Counted from the first letter of the stretch, positions 1 through 7,951 are shown. The stretch is DNA of 34,309 nucleotides from Patescibacteria group bacterium (GCA_040753135.1 JBFMGR010000002.1:41233-75541); one strand, 5' to 3'. Notes: generated by a model not told the origin, from the letters alone. A program made the numbers and translations.

Positions 1-1
1 T

Positions 2-125
2 TCGCGAGTAATCGCGACTAACTTAATTTCTAATTACCAATATCTAATTCCTAATGAAATTCTAAATTCTTAATTTTTTAGCATCAGGCATTTCATTGGA
101 AATTAGGAATTAGAAATTGGAAATT
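2..125. repeat. AT-rich inverted repeat upstream of pilC
   Basis: TCGCGA at 2-7 and again at 12-17 can form a 6-bp hairpin with loop GTAA. Bases about 23-60 (words such as TTTCTAATT, CTAATTCC, TAATGAAAT) are largely reverse-complementary to about 89-125 (TTTCATTGG, GGAATTAGAAATTGG), giving a long imperfect hairpin around a loop of roughly 30 bases. No coding sequence is seen in 1-184. The words belong to the repeat family found at many gene borders in this window. Confidence 0.7.
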
Positions 126-178
126 TTATAAAGAATAGGAGATGAATTGGAAATTAGAAATTAGAAATTGGAAATTTT
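120..178 (+). repeat. 59-bp pilus-gene repeat, copy 1
   Basis: This 59-bp stretch is identical to 2685-2743 and differs from 1577-1635 at three positions. It contains TATAAA, then AGGAG directly abutting ATG, then TTGGAAATTAGAAATT words. The ATG at 142 is out of frame with pilC, so here the element acts as a leader, not as coding sequence. Confidence 0.85.
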
Positions 179-184
179 TAAGGT

Positions 185-1408
185 ATGTTGTTTCACTACA
201 CCGCCGCTGATTCTCACGGCAAAGTTTACCAAGCCGATGTCGAAGCCAGCTCTTTAGACGAGGTTTTGGGTTTGATTGCCAAGCAAGATTTAAAGCCGAT
301 TAGTGTTAAACCCTTGAAAGAAGTGGTTGTGGTTAAAGATAAATTTGCCGGCTTAATAGGCGGGGGGAAGATTACCCTTCAGGACAAGATTTTTTTAATG
401 AAGTACTTATCTTTGATGCTTCGGGTTGGCACAGATTTATTTAAAGCGATTGATATCTTGATTCAGGATTTTACCAAGCCGGCAATCAGGAATTTTTTGC
501 TGGAAGTTAGGGGCAACTTGGAAAAAGGCAATCCTTTTTACACTTCTTTCCAAAACCACCCGGAAATATTTTCCGGTATTGTGGTTAATTTGATAAAAGC
601 CGCAGAAACTTCTGGCAATCTGGAGCAGACTTTAATGGAAATCTCTGATTCTTATGCCAAAGAAGCTGATTTAAAGGGCAAAGTCAGAAGCGCCTTAATC
701 TATCCGGTTCTGCTTTTAACTGTTTCTTTTGCGATTGTTGTTTTGTTGGTTACTTTTGTTTTGCCGCGAATTTCGGTTGTTTTTGAAGGCAGCGGAGCCG
801 AGATGCCTTTTTACACTCGAATAATAGTTTCATTTGGTAAATTTGTTAACCAGCATTCTTTGCTTGTTTTGCCGTTGCTTTTTGGTTCGCTGATTGGTTT
901 AGGAGTTTTTCTTTTCAAGACTGGACGGGGCAAGCAGATCTCTAATAATCTTTTAAGAAAAACGCCTTTAGTTAAAGACATTTTTATGAAATTAGCAATC
1001 CAAAGGTTTTCTGCCACTTTGGGGAGTTTATTAAAAGCCGGGATTCTTTTTGTTACTGCCTTAGAGATTACCGCCGAGGCAGTTGGAGAGGAAAATATGA
1101 GGCGGGCGCTGTTAAGAATTGCCAAAGAAGAAATTAGCCGAGGGGTGCCGATTGGCGAGGCTTTTAAAAAGGAACAGATTTTTCCCCAGGTGGTGATTAA
1201 CTTGATCGCGATTGGCGAAAAATCAGGACACGTTGAAGAAATTTTGGGGACTTTGGCTGAGTTTTATGAGAAAGAGATTGACGAATCCTTAAAAACCTTT
1301 GTTTCTTTTTTGGAACCGGCCCTGCTTATCTTCATCGGCGGGATTGTTGCCCTGATTGCTTTTTCTGTAATTATTCCAATTTACCAATTGGTCAGTCAAT
1401 ATTCATAA
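185..1408 (+). CDS. pilC: Type IV pilus / type II secretion inner-membrane platform protein (GspF/PilC family)
   Basis: This is the polytopic platform protein that links the assembly ATPase to growing pilin or pseudopilin fibres in the inner membrane. The 407-residue length is normal for the family. The first 45 residues (FHYTAADSHGKVYQADVEA) match the family's N-terminal domain. Two GspF domains follow, at about 70-195 and 270-395, each with the cytoplasmic helical pattern and a G-NL or G-VEE turn (SGNLEQTL, SGHVEEIL). Hydrophobic segments lie near 177-207, 228-247 and 376-404. The ATG at 185 follows the 59-bp repeat and has AAGG just upstream. Prepilin genes follow on the same strand, as expected for a pilus operon. 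Assembly ATPases and the prepilin peptidase are not in the window. Confidence 0.93.
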   Translation: MLFHYTAADSHGKVYQADVEASSLDEVLGLIAKQDLKPISVKPLKEVVVVKDKFAGLIGGGKITLQDKIFLMKYLSLMLRVGTDLFKAIDILIQDFTKPAIRNFLLEVRGNLEKGNPFYTSFQNHPEIFSGIVVNLIKAAETSGNLEQTLMEISDSYAKEADLKGKVRSALIYPVLLLTVSFAIVVLLVTFVLPRISVVFEGSGAEMPFYTRIIVSFGKFVNQHSLLVLPLLFGSLIGLGVFLFKTGRGKQISNNLLRKTPLVKDIFMKLAIQRFSATLGSLLKAGILFVTALEITAEAVGEENMRRALLRIAKEEISRGVPIGEAFKKEQIFPQVVINLIAIGEKSGHVEEILGTLAEFYEKEIDESLKTFVSFLEPALLIFIGGIVALIAFSVIIPIYQLVSQYS

Positions 1409-1640
1409 ATTTGAATTATGAATTATGGAATTTTATTATTGAATAACAACCCCAAAATCTCCAATCTCCAATTTTCAAAAAATTTAAATTTTGAAGTCTT
1501 TTTGAATTTTAATCTTTCATTTTGACTTTTGACTTTTGAATTTCGTTGGGTTTTAAGAATTAGAAATTAGAAATTGGAAATTCTATAAAGAATAGGAGAT
1601 GAATTGGAAATTGGAAATTAGAAATTGGAAATTCTAATTC
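1409..1640. repeat. Non-coding repeat region containing 59-bp element copy 2 (1577-1635)
   Basis: There is no credible gene in these 232 bases. About 1459-1550 holds words such as CCAATCTCCAATTTTC and TTTTGACTTTTGACTTTTG. From 1556 come AGAAATTAGAAATTGG words and then copy 2 of the 59-bp element. The ATGATTCATTATTCATTATTC words at the end form the start of the next gene. No clear intrinsic terminator is visible after pilC. Confidence 0.7.
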
Positions 1641-2123
1641 ATGATTCATTATTCATTATTCCGCGGCAAAGCCGCCTTTATGCTGATTGAGCTGATTGTT
1701 ACCTTGCTAGTTTTGTCTGTTTTGGCGACAATTGGCGTTGCTACATATTCAAATTCTTACCGCCAAAGCGTTTTAAAGAATAGCTTTGAAGAGATTATCT
1801 TTTTAATCCGCTTAGCTCAACAAGAATCAGTTTCTCAAAAAGAAGGCAATGCTTGGGGAGTTAGGCTTGATAATACTAATACCTCCTCTCCTTTTGTTGC
1901 TGTTTTCTCCAGCACTTATGCGCCGGCTAATGTCAAAGAGTATTATTCTCTGCCGAATCAAGTTAAGTTCCAGACTCCTTCGGCTGGCAATTATGATGAA
2001 GTCCTTTTCCAGAAGCTAACCGGTTTGCCGGACGCCAGTTCTACCATTGAGCTGGTTTTATCCGGCTCTTCACAGGTAAAAACGATTGTGATTAACTCTG
2101 CCGGCGGGATCTCGGAAGAGTGA
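1641..2123 (+). CDS. Prepilin-like protein (type IV pilin / pseudopilin, GspH-like)
   Basis: This is a secreted pilus or pseudopilus subunit processed by prepilin peptidase. The leader ends AA|FMLIELIVTLLVLSVLA: cleavage after Ala12 would leave Phe at +1 and the conserved Glu at +5 (Glu17). Ala at -1 replaces the usual Gly, which some prepilins tolerate. A single hydrophobic helix spans about 13-35. The rest (36-160) is Ser/Thr/Asn-rich and resembles the beta-sheet head of GspH/FimT-type minor pseudopilins. The first codons arise from the ATTCATTATTCATT repeat words, so the leader is repeat-derived. It follows pilC and a 59-bp element copy. The exact pilin class is uncertain. Confidence 0.85.
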   Translation: MIHYSLFRGKAAFMLIELIVTLLVLSVLATIGVATYSNSYRQSVLKNSFEEIIFLIRLAQQESVSQKEGNAWGVRLDNTNTSSPFVAVFSSTYAPANVKEYYSLPNQVKFQTPSAGNYDEVLFQKLTGLPDASSTIELVLSGSSQVKTIVINSAGGISEE

Positions 2124-2179
2124 AGCTCATTAATTTCTAATTTCTAATTCCTAATTTCCAATTTTAAGATTTAAATTAG
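2124..2179. repeat. Repeat words between prepilin and four-helix-bundle gene
   Basis: TAATTTCTAATTTCTAATTC and CTAATTTCCAATTTT words lie here in the opposite orientation to the 59-bp elements on either side. No other signal is seen. Confidence 0.6.
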
Positions 2180-2557
2180 ATGGAAGACGGTCAATCTAAA
2201 AGGGTTTATAATTTAGAAGAGAGAAGCGCTGAATTTGGCGAAGCGATTATTGATTTTTGTAAGGAAATCCCTAAAAATTATATAACTTTGCCAATTATAA
2301 ATCAGTTGATTCGTTGCGGCACCAGTATTGGCGCTAATTATTGTGAAGCGGACTGCGCTGAATCTAAAAGAGATTTTGAACATAAATTGGGAATCTGTAA
2401 AAAAGAAGCCAAAGAAGCTAAATATTGGTTAAGAATGGTTTCTCGGGCCGCTCCCGGATTAGCTGGCCGGGCAGAAGAATTATCTCAAGAGGCAAATGAA
2501 CTCCAATTGATTTTCATTGCTATTATTAAAAAATCAAGGAATAATAAAAGCAGTTGA
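2180..2557 (+). CDS. Four-helix bundle protein (23S rRNA intervening-sequence protein family)
   Basis: The 125 residues match the small S23/IVP four-helix-bundle family: RSAEFGEAIIDFCKEIPKN, then the signature IINQLIRCGTSIGANYCEA, then SKRDFEHKLGICKKEAKEAK and a final helical stretch. Family members are named after 23S rRNA insertions but are also often free-standing genes of unknown function, and some serve as accessory proteins (Avd) of diversity-generating retroelements. No reverse transcriptase or template repeat is nearby, so that role is not supported. It sits inside a pilin cluster and is bordered by repeats, so it may be a passenger rather than a pilus component. The start ATG has no strong Shine-Dalgarno sequence. 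Confidence 0.88.
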   Translation: MEDGQSKRVYNLEERSAEFGEAIIDFCKEIPKNYITLPIINQLIRCGTSIGANYCEADCAESKRDFEHKLGICKKEAKEAKYWLRMVSRAAPGLAGRAEELSQEANELQLIFIAIIKKSRNNKSS

Positions 2558-2706
2558 GAAAAGAATTTGAAATTTTCTAAATAGTAATTATGAATTGGGA
2601 ATTAGGAATCCGAAATTTTCTGGACAATGTCTAAATTTTGGAAATTAGAAATTGTCCGCCGAAGGCGGATCCGCCTTTGGCGGAGAAATTTTATAAAGAA
2701 TAGGAG
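2558..2706. repeat. Repeat region with 30-bp near-palindrome (2655-2684) and start of 59-bp element copy 3
   Basis: There is no gene here. At 2655-2684 the words TCCGCCGAAGGCGGA and TCCGCCTTTGGCGGA abut around one shared A/T pair and form a GC-rich near-perfect palindrome set within AT-rich TTGGAAATTAG words. Copy 3 of the 59-bp element runs 2685-2743, so its second half is the start of the next gene. Confidence 0.75.
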
Positions 2707-4338
2707 ATGAATTGGAAATTAGAAATTAGAAATTGGAAATTTTATAGAGGTCAATCTCTGATAGAGCTTTTAGTTGGTATTGGCGTGATTGCGGTTATCT
2801 CAACCTCTGTTGTTGGTTTGATCTATGCTTCTTTGAAAAGCGCCAAGGTCTCTCGGGAGCGATCTCTGGCCCAATCTTTAATTAATGACATGGCCTCTTC
2901 TGTAGAAAGTTTGATTAATGATGACTGGCATTCGCTTTGGTCAGCCAGTGGCGGAATAGTTTACTTATCTTTGGATGAAGGCGCAGACAGCGCTAATAAT
3001 AACAGTCTTGCTTTAGACGAAATCTTTGGCTTTAATGCCGCGATTAATCTCGGTTCCTCGGGCAATACCTCTTTGGCTTCAGCTTGGCAAACAAGCGATA
3101 ACTGCCAAGCGGGCCAATGCTTGAGCTTTGACAACGTTGATGACTATCTTCAGGTTAGCGACACCACTGCCACCTCCAGCCCGATTGATTTAACTACCGC
3201 AATGACTTTTTCTGTTTGGGTTTACCCGACAGATCTTGCTGCTTACGATCCCATCTTGGCTAAAGTTTCTACTTCAACTGTCACTGGTTATGAACTGGCT
3301 AATTCTTCTGGCAGTTTGAGATTAATTCTGAAAACTCCTTCTACTACTTGTGATTATTCTGCCGGAACTTTAGCCCAGAATGTTTGGCAGCATGTTGTGG
3401 CAGCTTATGATGGTTCAAATATCAACCTTTATCTTAATGGCCAACCGGTTGGCAGTCCGTCTGCTTGCTCAACCGGAGCCGCGGTTAATGATGAGAACCT
3501 TTTAATCGGCGGTCGGGCGACTGATTCGGCTAAGTTTTCCGGCCGGATTGATGAAGTCAGAATTTATAACCGGGCCTTAGATTCTCAAGAAATTAGCGGC
3601 CTTTATTCTGGAATTAACAAATTTTATCCATTTAATAGCGCCGGCATCTGGCAGTTAAAGCACGGTAAAGAAACAACCGCTGTGGCAAATATTGAGTTCA
3701 CCCGGTCTTTTTATTTAGAAAGAGTTTTAAGAGACAGCAGTAATAATATCGTTGCTTCTGGCGGAGACAATGATCCGGGAACAAAAAAAGTTATTTACAC
3801 GGTTAGTTGGGGCAACGGTTTTCTCGCTTCACAAGAAGAATATATTACCAGGACTAATTTGAACAATGTTTTTTATCAAACCGATTGGTCCGGAGGAAGC
3901 GGTTCTCAAGAGGCAGTTTTTTTTTCTCCAACCGAGTTTGATACTGCCAGTTCGGCGATAATTTTTTCTGGGGGCAGTTTGGAGTTGAATCTTGCTTCCA
4001 GCACTTCAGGAGATTTGAGTTCAGTTGTTTTTGACAGCCAGCAAGAAAAAGGCGTTATTTTACTGTCTTTGCTTTGGCAGGGGACTTTAGGCAGCGGCAA
4101 TTCTGTCAAATTTCAGTTAGCAAGCGCGGATTCTTCTTCTGGCCCCTGGACTTTTGTTGGTTATGACAATACTTCATCCAGTTATTATCCGTCTTCTGGC
4201 TCAGCTCAATCCAATACGGCAGTGCCGATTATCTCTAAAAATCATTTTAATCATCGTTATCTTAGATATAAAATATTTTTGACCGGCACCTCAACCTCGC
4301 CTTTGATTCAAGACATTTCAATATTGTGGAATCGGTGA
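2707..4338 (+). CDS. Prepilin-like protein with LamG (concanavalin A-like) exodomain
   Basis: This is a pseudopilin-type surface protein. The leader ends RG|QSLIELLVGIGVIAV, with Gly15 at -1 and Glu20 at +5, followed by one hydrophobic helix to about 43. A LamG/LamGL jelly-roll spans about 85-300, with CLSFDNVDDYLQV, MTFSVWVYPT, WQHVVAAYDGSNINLYLNG and FSGRIDEVRIYNRALDSQEI. Such folds bind glycans or proteins. The region 300-543 is beta-rich, with no family I recognise. The first 12 residues (MNWKLEIRNWKF) are the translation of the 59-bp repeat; AGGAG abuts the ATG with no spacer, so true initiation efficiency is unclear. At 543 residues it is far larger than an ordinary pilin, so it is more likely a minor tip or adhesin subunit. 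Confidence 0.85.
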   Translation: MNWKLEIRNWKFYRGQSLIELLVGIGVIAVISTSVVGLIYASLKSAKVSRERSLAQSLINDMASSVESLINDDWHSLWSASGGIVYLSLDEGADSANNNSLALDEIFGFNAAINLGSSGNTSLASAWQTSDNCQAGQCLSFDNVDDYLQVSDTTATSSPIDLTTAMTFSVWVYPTDLAAYDPILAKVSTSTVTGYELANSSGSLRLILKTPSTTCDYSAGTLAQNVWQHVVAAYDGSNINLYLNGQPVGSPSACSTGAAVNDENLLIGGRATDSAKFSGRIDEVRIYNRALDSQEISGLYSGINKFYPFNSAGIWQLKHGKETTAVANIEFTRSFYLERVLRDSSNNIVASGGDNDPGTKKVIYTVSWGNGFLASQEEYITRTNLNNVFYQTDWSGGSGSQEAVFFSPTEFDTASSAIIFSGGSLELNLASSTSGDLSSVVFDSQQEKGVILLSLLWQGTLGSGNSVKFQLASADSSSGPWTFVGYDNTSSSYYPSSGSAQSNTAVPIISKNHFNHRYLRYKIFLTGTSTSPLIQDISILWNR

Positions 4339-4412
4339 ATTTCATTGTCTTATTGCTTCATTGTCAAATTGCTAAATTGTTAAGTTATTAAGTTGTTGCT
4401 AAAATCTATATA
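4339..4412. repeat. TTTCATTG / AAATTGTTAAG word repeats
   Basis: Words such as TTTCATTGTC, GCTTCATTGTC and AAATTGTTAAGTTATTAAG fill the gap. The opposite-strand versions (AATGAAACAGTGAAAC) form the first codons of the next gene. Similar words recur at 26742-26780. TATAAT occurs right at the next start codon (4407-4412), too close to serve as its -10. Confidence 0.6.
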
Positions 4413-5699
4413 ATGGTTCAGCGGCCCAACAATGAAACAGTGAAACAATTTAACAACAGGCCTTCTTTTGGAAAGCCGGGATTCACCTTGACAGAATTAA
4501 TCATTTATGTGGCAATCTTAGGCGCCGTTAGTTTGGTTTTAGTTGGATTTTTAGGCGAAATTTACCGCTATTATTATGATGTCCAGTTTAAGGGTCAGGT
4601 TTCTTCCAATCTAAGGTTTGTTTCTCAAGTAATAGAACAGTCAATCAGGAGCGCTCAAAAAATTAATGGCGCCTCTTCAACTTTATCTTTAGCAATGAAC
4701 GACAGTTCAAAAAATCCGACTGTTTTTGGTTTAGAGAGCGGCCGGATTTATAAACAAGAGGGGACCGGGGGTAAACTTTATCTTAGTGCAAAAAATGTTG
4801 AGGTAACTGATTTAGATTTTTCTTATTTAAACGCGGCTTTGTCAGAAGCTTTGCCGCCGAATCAATGGGCTTGGTCTGGCGGGGCTTCATCTCAAGACCT
4901 CAATGAGGGGGTTGGCTGGATTGATTTTAAGCCGTCTAATTCAGAAGTTAGGATCCCTTTAGGCCAAGGCGACTTTCTGGGAATGGCTTATTCGCCCTGG
5001 GTTAACAATTACTTAAGTTTGAATTGTCTATCCACCAATTCTTGCGATACGGTTGACTATAAGGTTTATTCAGATTCAGATTGGATTCTGCATGGCTGGG
5101 CTTGGTCTGATTTATTTGGCTGGTTAAGTTTTAATTCGCAAGACACGAGTTCTACGGTCAGCTATCAGGTTTCTATTTCTAGCTCTACTGGCGAGTTTTC
5201 TGGCTGGGCTTGGTCAGAAAATATTGGCTGGGTCAGTTTCAATTGCGCCAATGCTGAAGTTAATTCCTGCGCTACGGTTGATTACAAAGTCCAGGTTAAT
5301 CGCCAGCAGGGTCGGTCAATTAACACGGTTTATGTCCAGATAACCGCAAGGTCAAAGACAATTATTCCCAAATTCGTTTTTACTGATTCTTATAGTTTTT
5401 CTGTTCCGGTAATGCCGGTTTCTAATGTGGTTATCTCTAATGTTTCACCTTCTTCAGCTACCAGCACGGTTAGCTTTAATATTACGGGCGAAAATTTCCA
5501 GTCTGGTGCTAAAACTAAGTTGTCTCGGCCGGGTTTTGCTGATATTTTTCCAGCCACAGAATGCACTTTCGTTGGTCCAACCAGTTTGCAATCCTGCGAG
5601 TTTGATTTAACTGGAAAACAAACCGGTTTTTGGAATCTGGTTGTTATTAATCCTGATGCCCAGACGGGTATTTTGCCCCAAGGGTTTGAGATTCAGTAA
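4413..5699 (+). CDS. Prepilin-like protein with GWxWS-type repeats and C-terminal IPT/TIG domain
   Basis: This has a classic class III prepilin leader, KPG|FTLTELIIYVAILGAV, with Gly23 at -1 and Glu28 at +5, then one hydrophobic helix. About 50-150 resembles a GspJ/PulJ-type pseudopilin head. The middle has repeats built on GWAWSDLFGWLSFN and GWAWSENIGWVSFNC, plus a decayed earlier copy (MAYSPWVNNYLSLNC), separated by S-CxTVDYKV segments. The C-terminal 95 residues (VVISNVSPSSATSTVSFNIT onward) form an IPT/TIG Ig-like domain. This suggests a minor pilin displaying a binding module. The leader codons before the cleavage site derive partly from AATGAAACAGTGAAAC repeat words. It is the last gene of the pilin block. 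Confidence 0.85.
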   Translation: MVQRPNNETVKQFNNRPSFGKPGFTLTELIIYVAILGAVSLVLVGFLGEIYRYYYDVQFKGQVSSNLRFVSQVIEQSIRSAQKINGASSTLSLAMNDSSKNPTVFGLESGRIYKQEGTGGKLYLSAKNVEVTDLDFSYLNAALSEALPPNQWAWSGGASSQDLNEGVGWIDFKPSNSEVRIPLGQGDFLGMAYSPWVNNYLSLNCLSTNSCDTVDYKVYSDSDWILHGWAWSDLFGWLSFNSQDTSSTVSYQVSISSSTGEFSGWAWSENIGWVSFNCANAEVNSCATVDYKVQVNRQQGRSINTVYVQITARSKTIIPKFVFTDSYSFSVPVMPVSNVVISNVSPSSATSTVSFNITGENFQSGAKTKLSRPGFADIFPATECTFVGPTSLQSCEFDLTGKQTGFWNLVVINPDAQTGILPQGFEIQ

Positions 5700-5765
5700 T
5701 CCTTGCCAGGTTTTTTAAAAAGAGTTATAGTTTAAATAAGGGATTAATTAAAAATATTTATAAAC

Positions 5766-6545
5766 ATGACCTTAATATCCAAACCAATTTTACTTGTTCT
5801 TTTGGGATTATTTCTTGTCTCTGGGTCTTTTTATCTGGGTTTGAATTTTGACGAGTTAAAAACCAATTTTCTCTCCAAAAACAAAGCTTGCACTCTTGAG
5901 ATGATGGCTTGTCCAGATGGGACAATGGTCGGTCGGGTTGGGCCAAACTGCGAGTTTGCCCCGTGCCCAGGTCCTAAAAGCTTGCCCCCCGGTTCTCTTG
6001 GGCAGAATTTTACCGGAGTAATTACAAATATCACTTATGATTGTCATTTTGACGGGATTTGCTCGGTGCAAGTTGACAATAGTAAAGAAGTGATTGTGGG
6101 AAGGGGCGAAGGGCCGCTGCCCGAAGAACAAGGGCGATTAATTGATTTTGTTTTAGATGAAAGGAAAGAAAAGTCTTATTGGGGTAAGCCGGTTGAAGTT
6201 TTTGCCCAAAAAATAAGCGAGGGGAATTATACGCTTTATGGGTCAACAAATTATTATCTTAAACTGCTATCGGTTTCCCAGGCAGAAAACTGTTATTCGG
6301 AATTGGTGAAATCTTTTGTTCCCGGTGTGCTTCTGCCCAATCTTTCCGGTAAATTTTGCCAATGTATGGACGGGCAAGTGATTAACGGAGATTCTTGCCA
6401 AACAGAAGAGGGGACTTATTCTCTTTGGGAATATTTTGATTTAAAAAATCCTTTTGATAATCTTTTTTCCCAAACTCCTGTGGGCGAAGAAAAAAGATCT
6501 GAGTTCTGTCAGCTTAATCCCAAAAGCATTTATTGCCGCAAATGA
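5766..6545 (+). CDS. Membrane-anchored cysteine-motif protein of unknown function
   Basis: The product has 259 residues. One N-terminal hydrophobic segment (about 8-27, ILLVLLGLFLVSGSFYLGL) is a signal anchor or signal peptide. Near 42-68 comes a cysteine motif, CTLEMMACPDG then GRVGPNCEFAPCP, seen in many CPR surface proteins. The remainder is extracytoplasmic-looking, with paired cysteines (CHFDGIC, CQCMDGQVINGDSC, FCQLNPKSIYC). I recognise no enzyme motif. Its stop overlaps the ATG of the decayed gene at 6543. Its place between pilins and secreted hydrolases fits an envelope role, but the function is unknown. Confidence 0.75.
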   Translation: MTLISKPILLVLLGLFLVSGSFYLGLNFDELKTNFLSKNKACTLEMMACPDGTMVGRVGPNCEFAPCPGPKSLPPGSLGQNFTGVITNITYDCHFDGICSVQVDNSKEVIVGRGEGPLPEEQGRLIDFVLDERKEKSYWGKPVEVFAQKISEGNYTLYGSTNYYLKLLSVSQAENCYSELVKSFVPGVLLPNLSGKFCQCMDGQVINGDSCQTEEGTYSLWEYFDLKNPFDNLFSQTPVGEEKRSEFCQLNPKSIYCRK

Positions 6546-6674
6546 AGGAGTTTTTGTTTTTTGTTATTTCGTTTTTTCTCTTTAAAGCAACTGTTTCTGC
6601 AGTAAATTTTTCCTGCTCACTTAAGGGTGGATATTTTTGATTATAATAAATTAGTGGGGAATTTTGAAAGATGA
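6543..6674 (+). pseudogene. Remnant of a dockerin-bearing secreted enzyme (internal deletion)
   Basis: An ATG at 6543 opens a signal-peptide-like reading (MKEFLFFVISFFLFKATVSA) followed by VNFSCSL, which resembles ANFSCSI just after the signal peptide of the next gene. After this the frame changes. Bases from about 6628 read, in another frame, VDIFDYNKLVGNFER and stop at 6674, which is the last 15 codons of the dockerin tails at 7951, 9546, 11060 and 12694. The next gene's ATG overlaps this stop (ATGA), just as between 8/9 and 9/10 of the dockerin genes. The simplest reading is that a paralogue lost its whole catalytic part. Confidence 0.75.
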
Positions 6675-7951
6675 GAAAATTATTAATTTTTTTGGGGGCT
6701 TCTTTGTTTTTTATTTTTTCTTCTCAAGGCGTGACTCTAGGGGCCAATTTTTCTTGTTCGATTAATAATTATCAGCCCAATTGGCTTAATCATTCTTTCT
6801 TTGGCATTGCCGCTAATCAGGGTGCGACACCGGCGAAATTTACGCAGATTGCAGAAGCCCTTGGACAAACTCGGGTCGGCATGGTCAGAGAAAGCATTAA
6901 ATGGAGCCAAGTGGAAGAAACCAGAGGAAATTTTAGTTGGCAAGAGGTTGATACCAAATTTGAGGCTTTGGCCCGGGAAAGTATCCGCCCCCTGGCAATA
7001 ATTGTCAGAACTCCTGCTTGGGCTTCAAGCCGGCCAAACAGTCCTGATGCGGATATTTACCCTCCTGAAAATCTATATACCTGGAAGAGCTTTATCAGAC
7101 AGTTAGTCAGGCGCTACGGCAAACCGGGCAGAAACATCATCAAAGACTGGGAAATCTGGAACGAGCCGGATGTCGCCAAATTTTTTAAGGGTACGCCGGA
7201 TGATTATATTAAACTTTTAAATGCCGCCTACGATGTTATTAAAGAAGAAGATCCCCAAGCGCGTGTCTGGGGGCCGGCGACTTTTGCGATTTATCCTAGT
7301 CAGGAAAAATTTATTTTCACTCAAAAAGCGGTTGAAACAGGCAAAATGGATGTGTTTTCCGTCCATGTTTATGCTCGGACCGTTTCCGAGATTTACAATA
7401 AAACCAGATCTATCCGTCAATATCTTGATCAACATGGGAAAAGTAATCTTCCTCTGGCTTTAACCGAAACCAATCTTTCTGGACCGGACATTTCTGGTCA
7501 ATGTCCTTATTTGGGTTCAGCTTCTGACCAAACCCAGCCCCAGACCTTGACTGATATTTATCTTTGCAATGCCAGCGCCGGAGCTAAATTTGTTTTCTGG
7601 TTTAAAGCCAATGACACGCCAACCAATATCTGTACCAATGACGACATGAACCGCAACGGAGTTTTACGCTACGACTTAAGCAAAAAGCCGTCCTTCAACC
7701 GACTGCAAAATCTGATCGCCCAGTTTGTTTCTCTGCCAAGCCCCTCACCTTCACCGCCCGCTTCAATCCCCGGCGATATTATCGATGAAGGGGATACCCC
7801 GACTGACCAGGTCAATATCTATGACTACAACCTCCTTGTTGCTGATTTTGGCAAAACCGGCTCCCCTGGCTTTATCCCGGCGGATATTATTAAAGATGGC
7901 AGGGTGGATATTTTTGATTATAATACAGTCGTAGGTAATTTCGGGCAGTAA
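6671..7951 (+). CDS. Secreted clan GH-A glycoside hydrolase (GH39-like) with C-terminal dockerin
   Basis: This is a likely extracellular glycosidase. A signal peptide covers residues 1-24 (LIFLGASLFFIFSSQGVTLG). A (beta/alpha)8 barrel spans about 40-355: IKWSQVEETRGNFSWQEVD and the acid/base Glu165 in WEIWNEPD, then DVFSVHVYAR and the nucleophile Glu266 in LALTETNLSG. The spacing between the two Glu residues fits clan GH-A. A Pro/Ser linker (SPSPSPPASIP) leads to a dockerin module with two EF-hand-like repeats, VNIYDYNLLVADFG and KDGRVDIFDYNTVVGNFG. The first loop is unusual (DEGDTPTDQVN), as in the gene at 9543. The start overlaps the stop of the ghost gene. Substrate is not predictable; the GH39/GH5-like call is tentative. 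Confidence 0.87.
   Translation: MRKLLIFLGASLFFIFSSQGVTLGANFSCSINNYQPNWLNHSFFGIAANQGATPAKFTQIAEALGQTRVGMVRESIKWSQVEETRGNFSWQEVDTKFEALARESIRPLAIIVRTPAWASSRPNSPDADIYPPENLYTWKSFIRQLVRRYGKPGRNIIKDWEIWNEPDVAKFFKGTPDDYIKLLNAAYDVIKEEDPQARVWGPATFAIYPSQEKFIFTQKAVETGKMDVFSVHVYARTVSEIYNKTRSIRQYLDQHGKSNLPLALTETNLSGPDISGQCPYLGSASDQTQPQTLTDIYLCNASAGAKFVFWFKANDTPTNICTNDDMNRNGVLRYDLSKKPSFNRLQNLIAQFVSLPSPSPSPPASIPGDIIDEGDTPTDQVNIYDYNLLVADFGKTGSPGFIPADIIKDGRVDIFDYNTVVGNFGQ

Noticed and set aside
2180-2557. Four-helix-bundle gene as accessory (Avd) of a diversity-generating retroelement
   Set aside because: No reverse transcriptase, template repeat or variable repeat is seen nearby; the family is common as a stand-alone gene.
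120-2743. Possible CRISPR array from evenly repeated AT-rich units
   Set aside because: Copies are few, about 1.1-1.5 kb apart with genes between, and there are no uniform spacers or cas genes.
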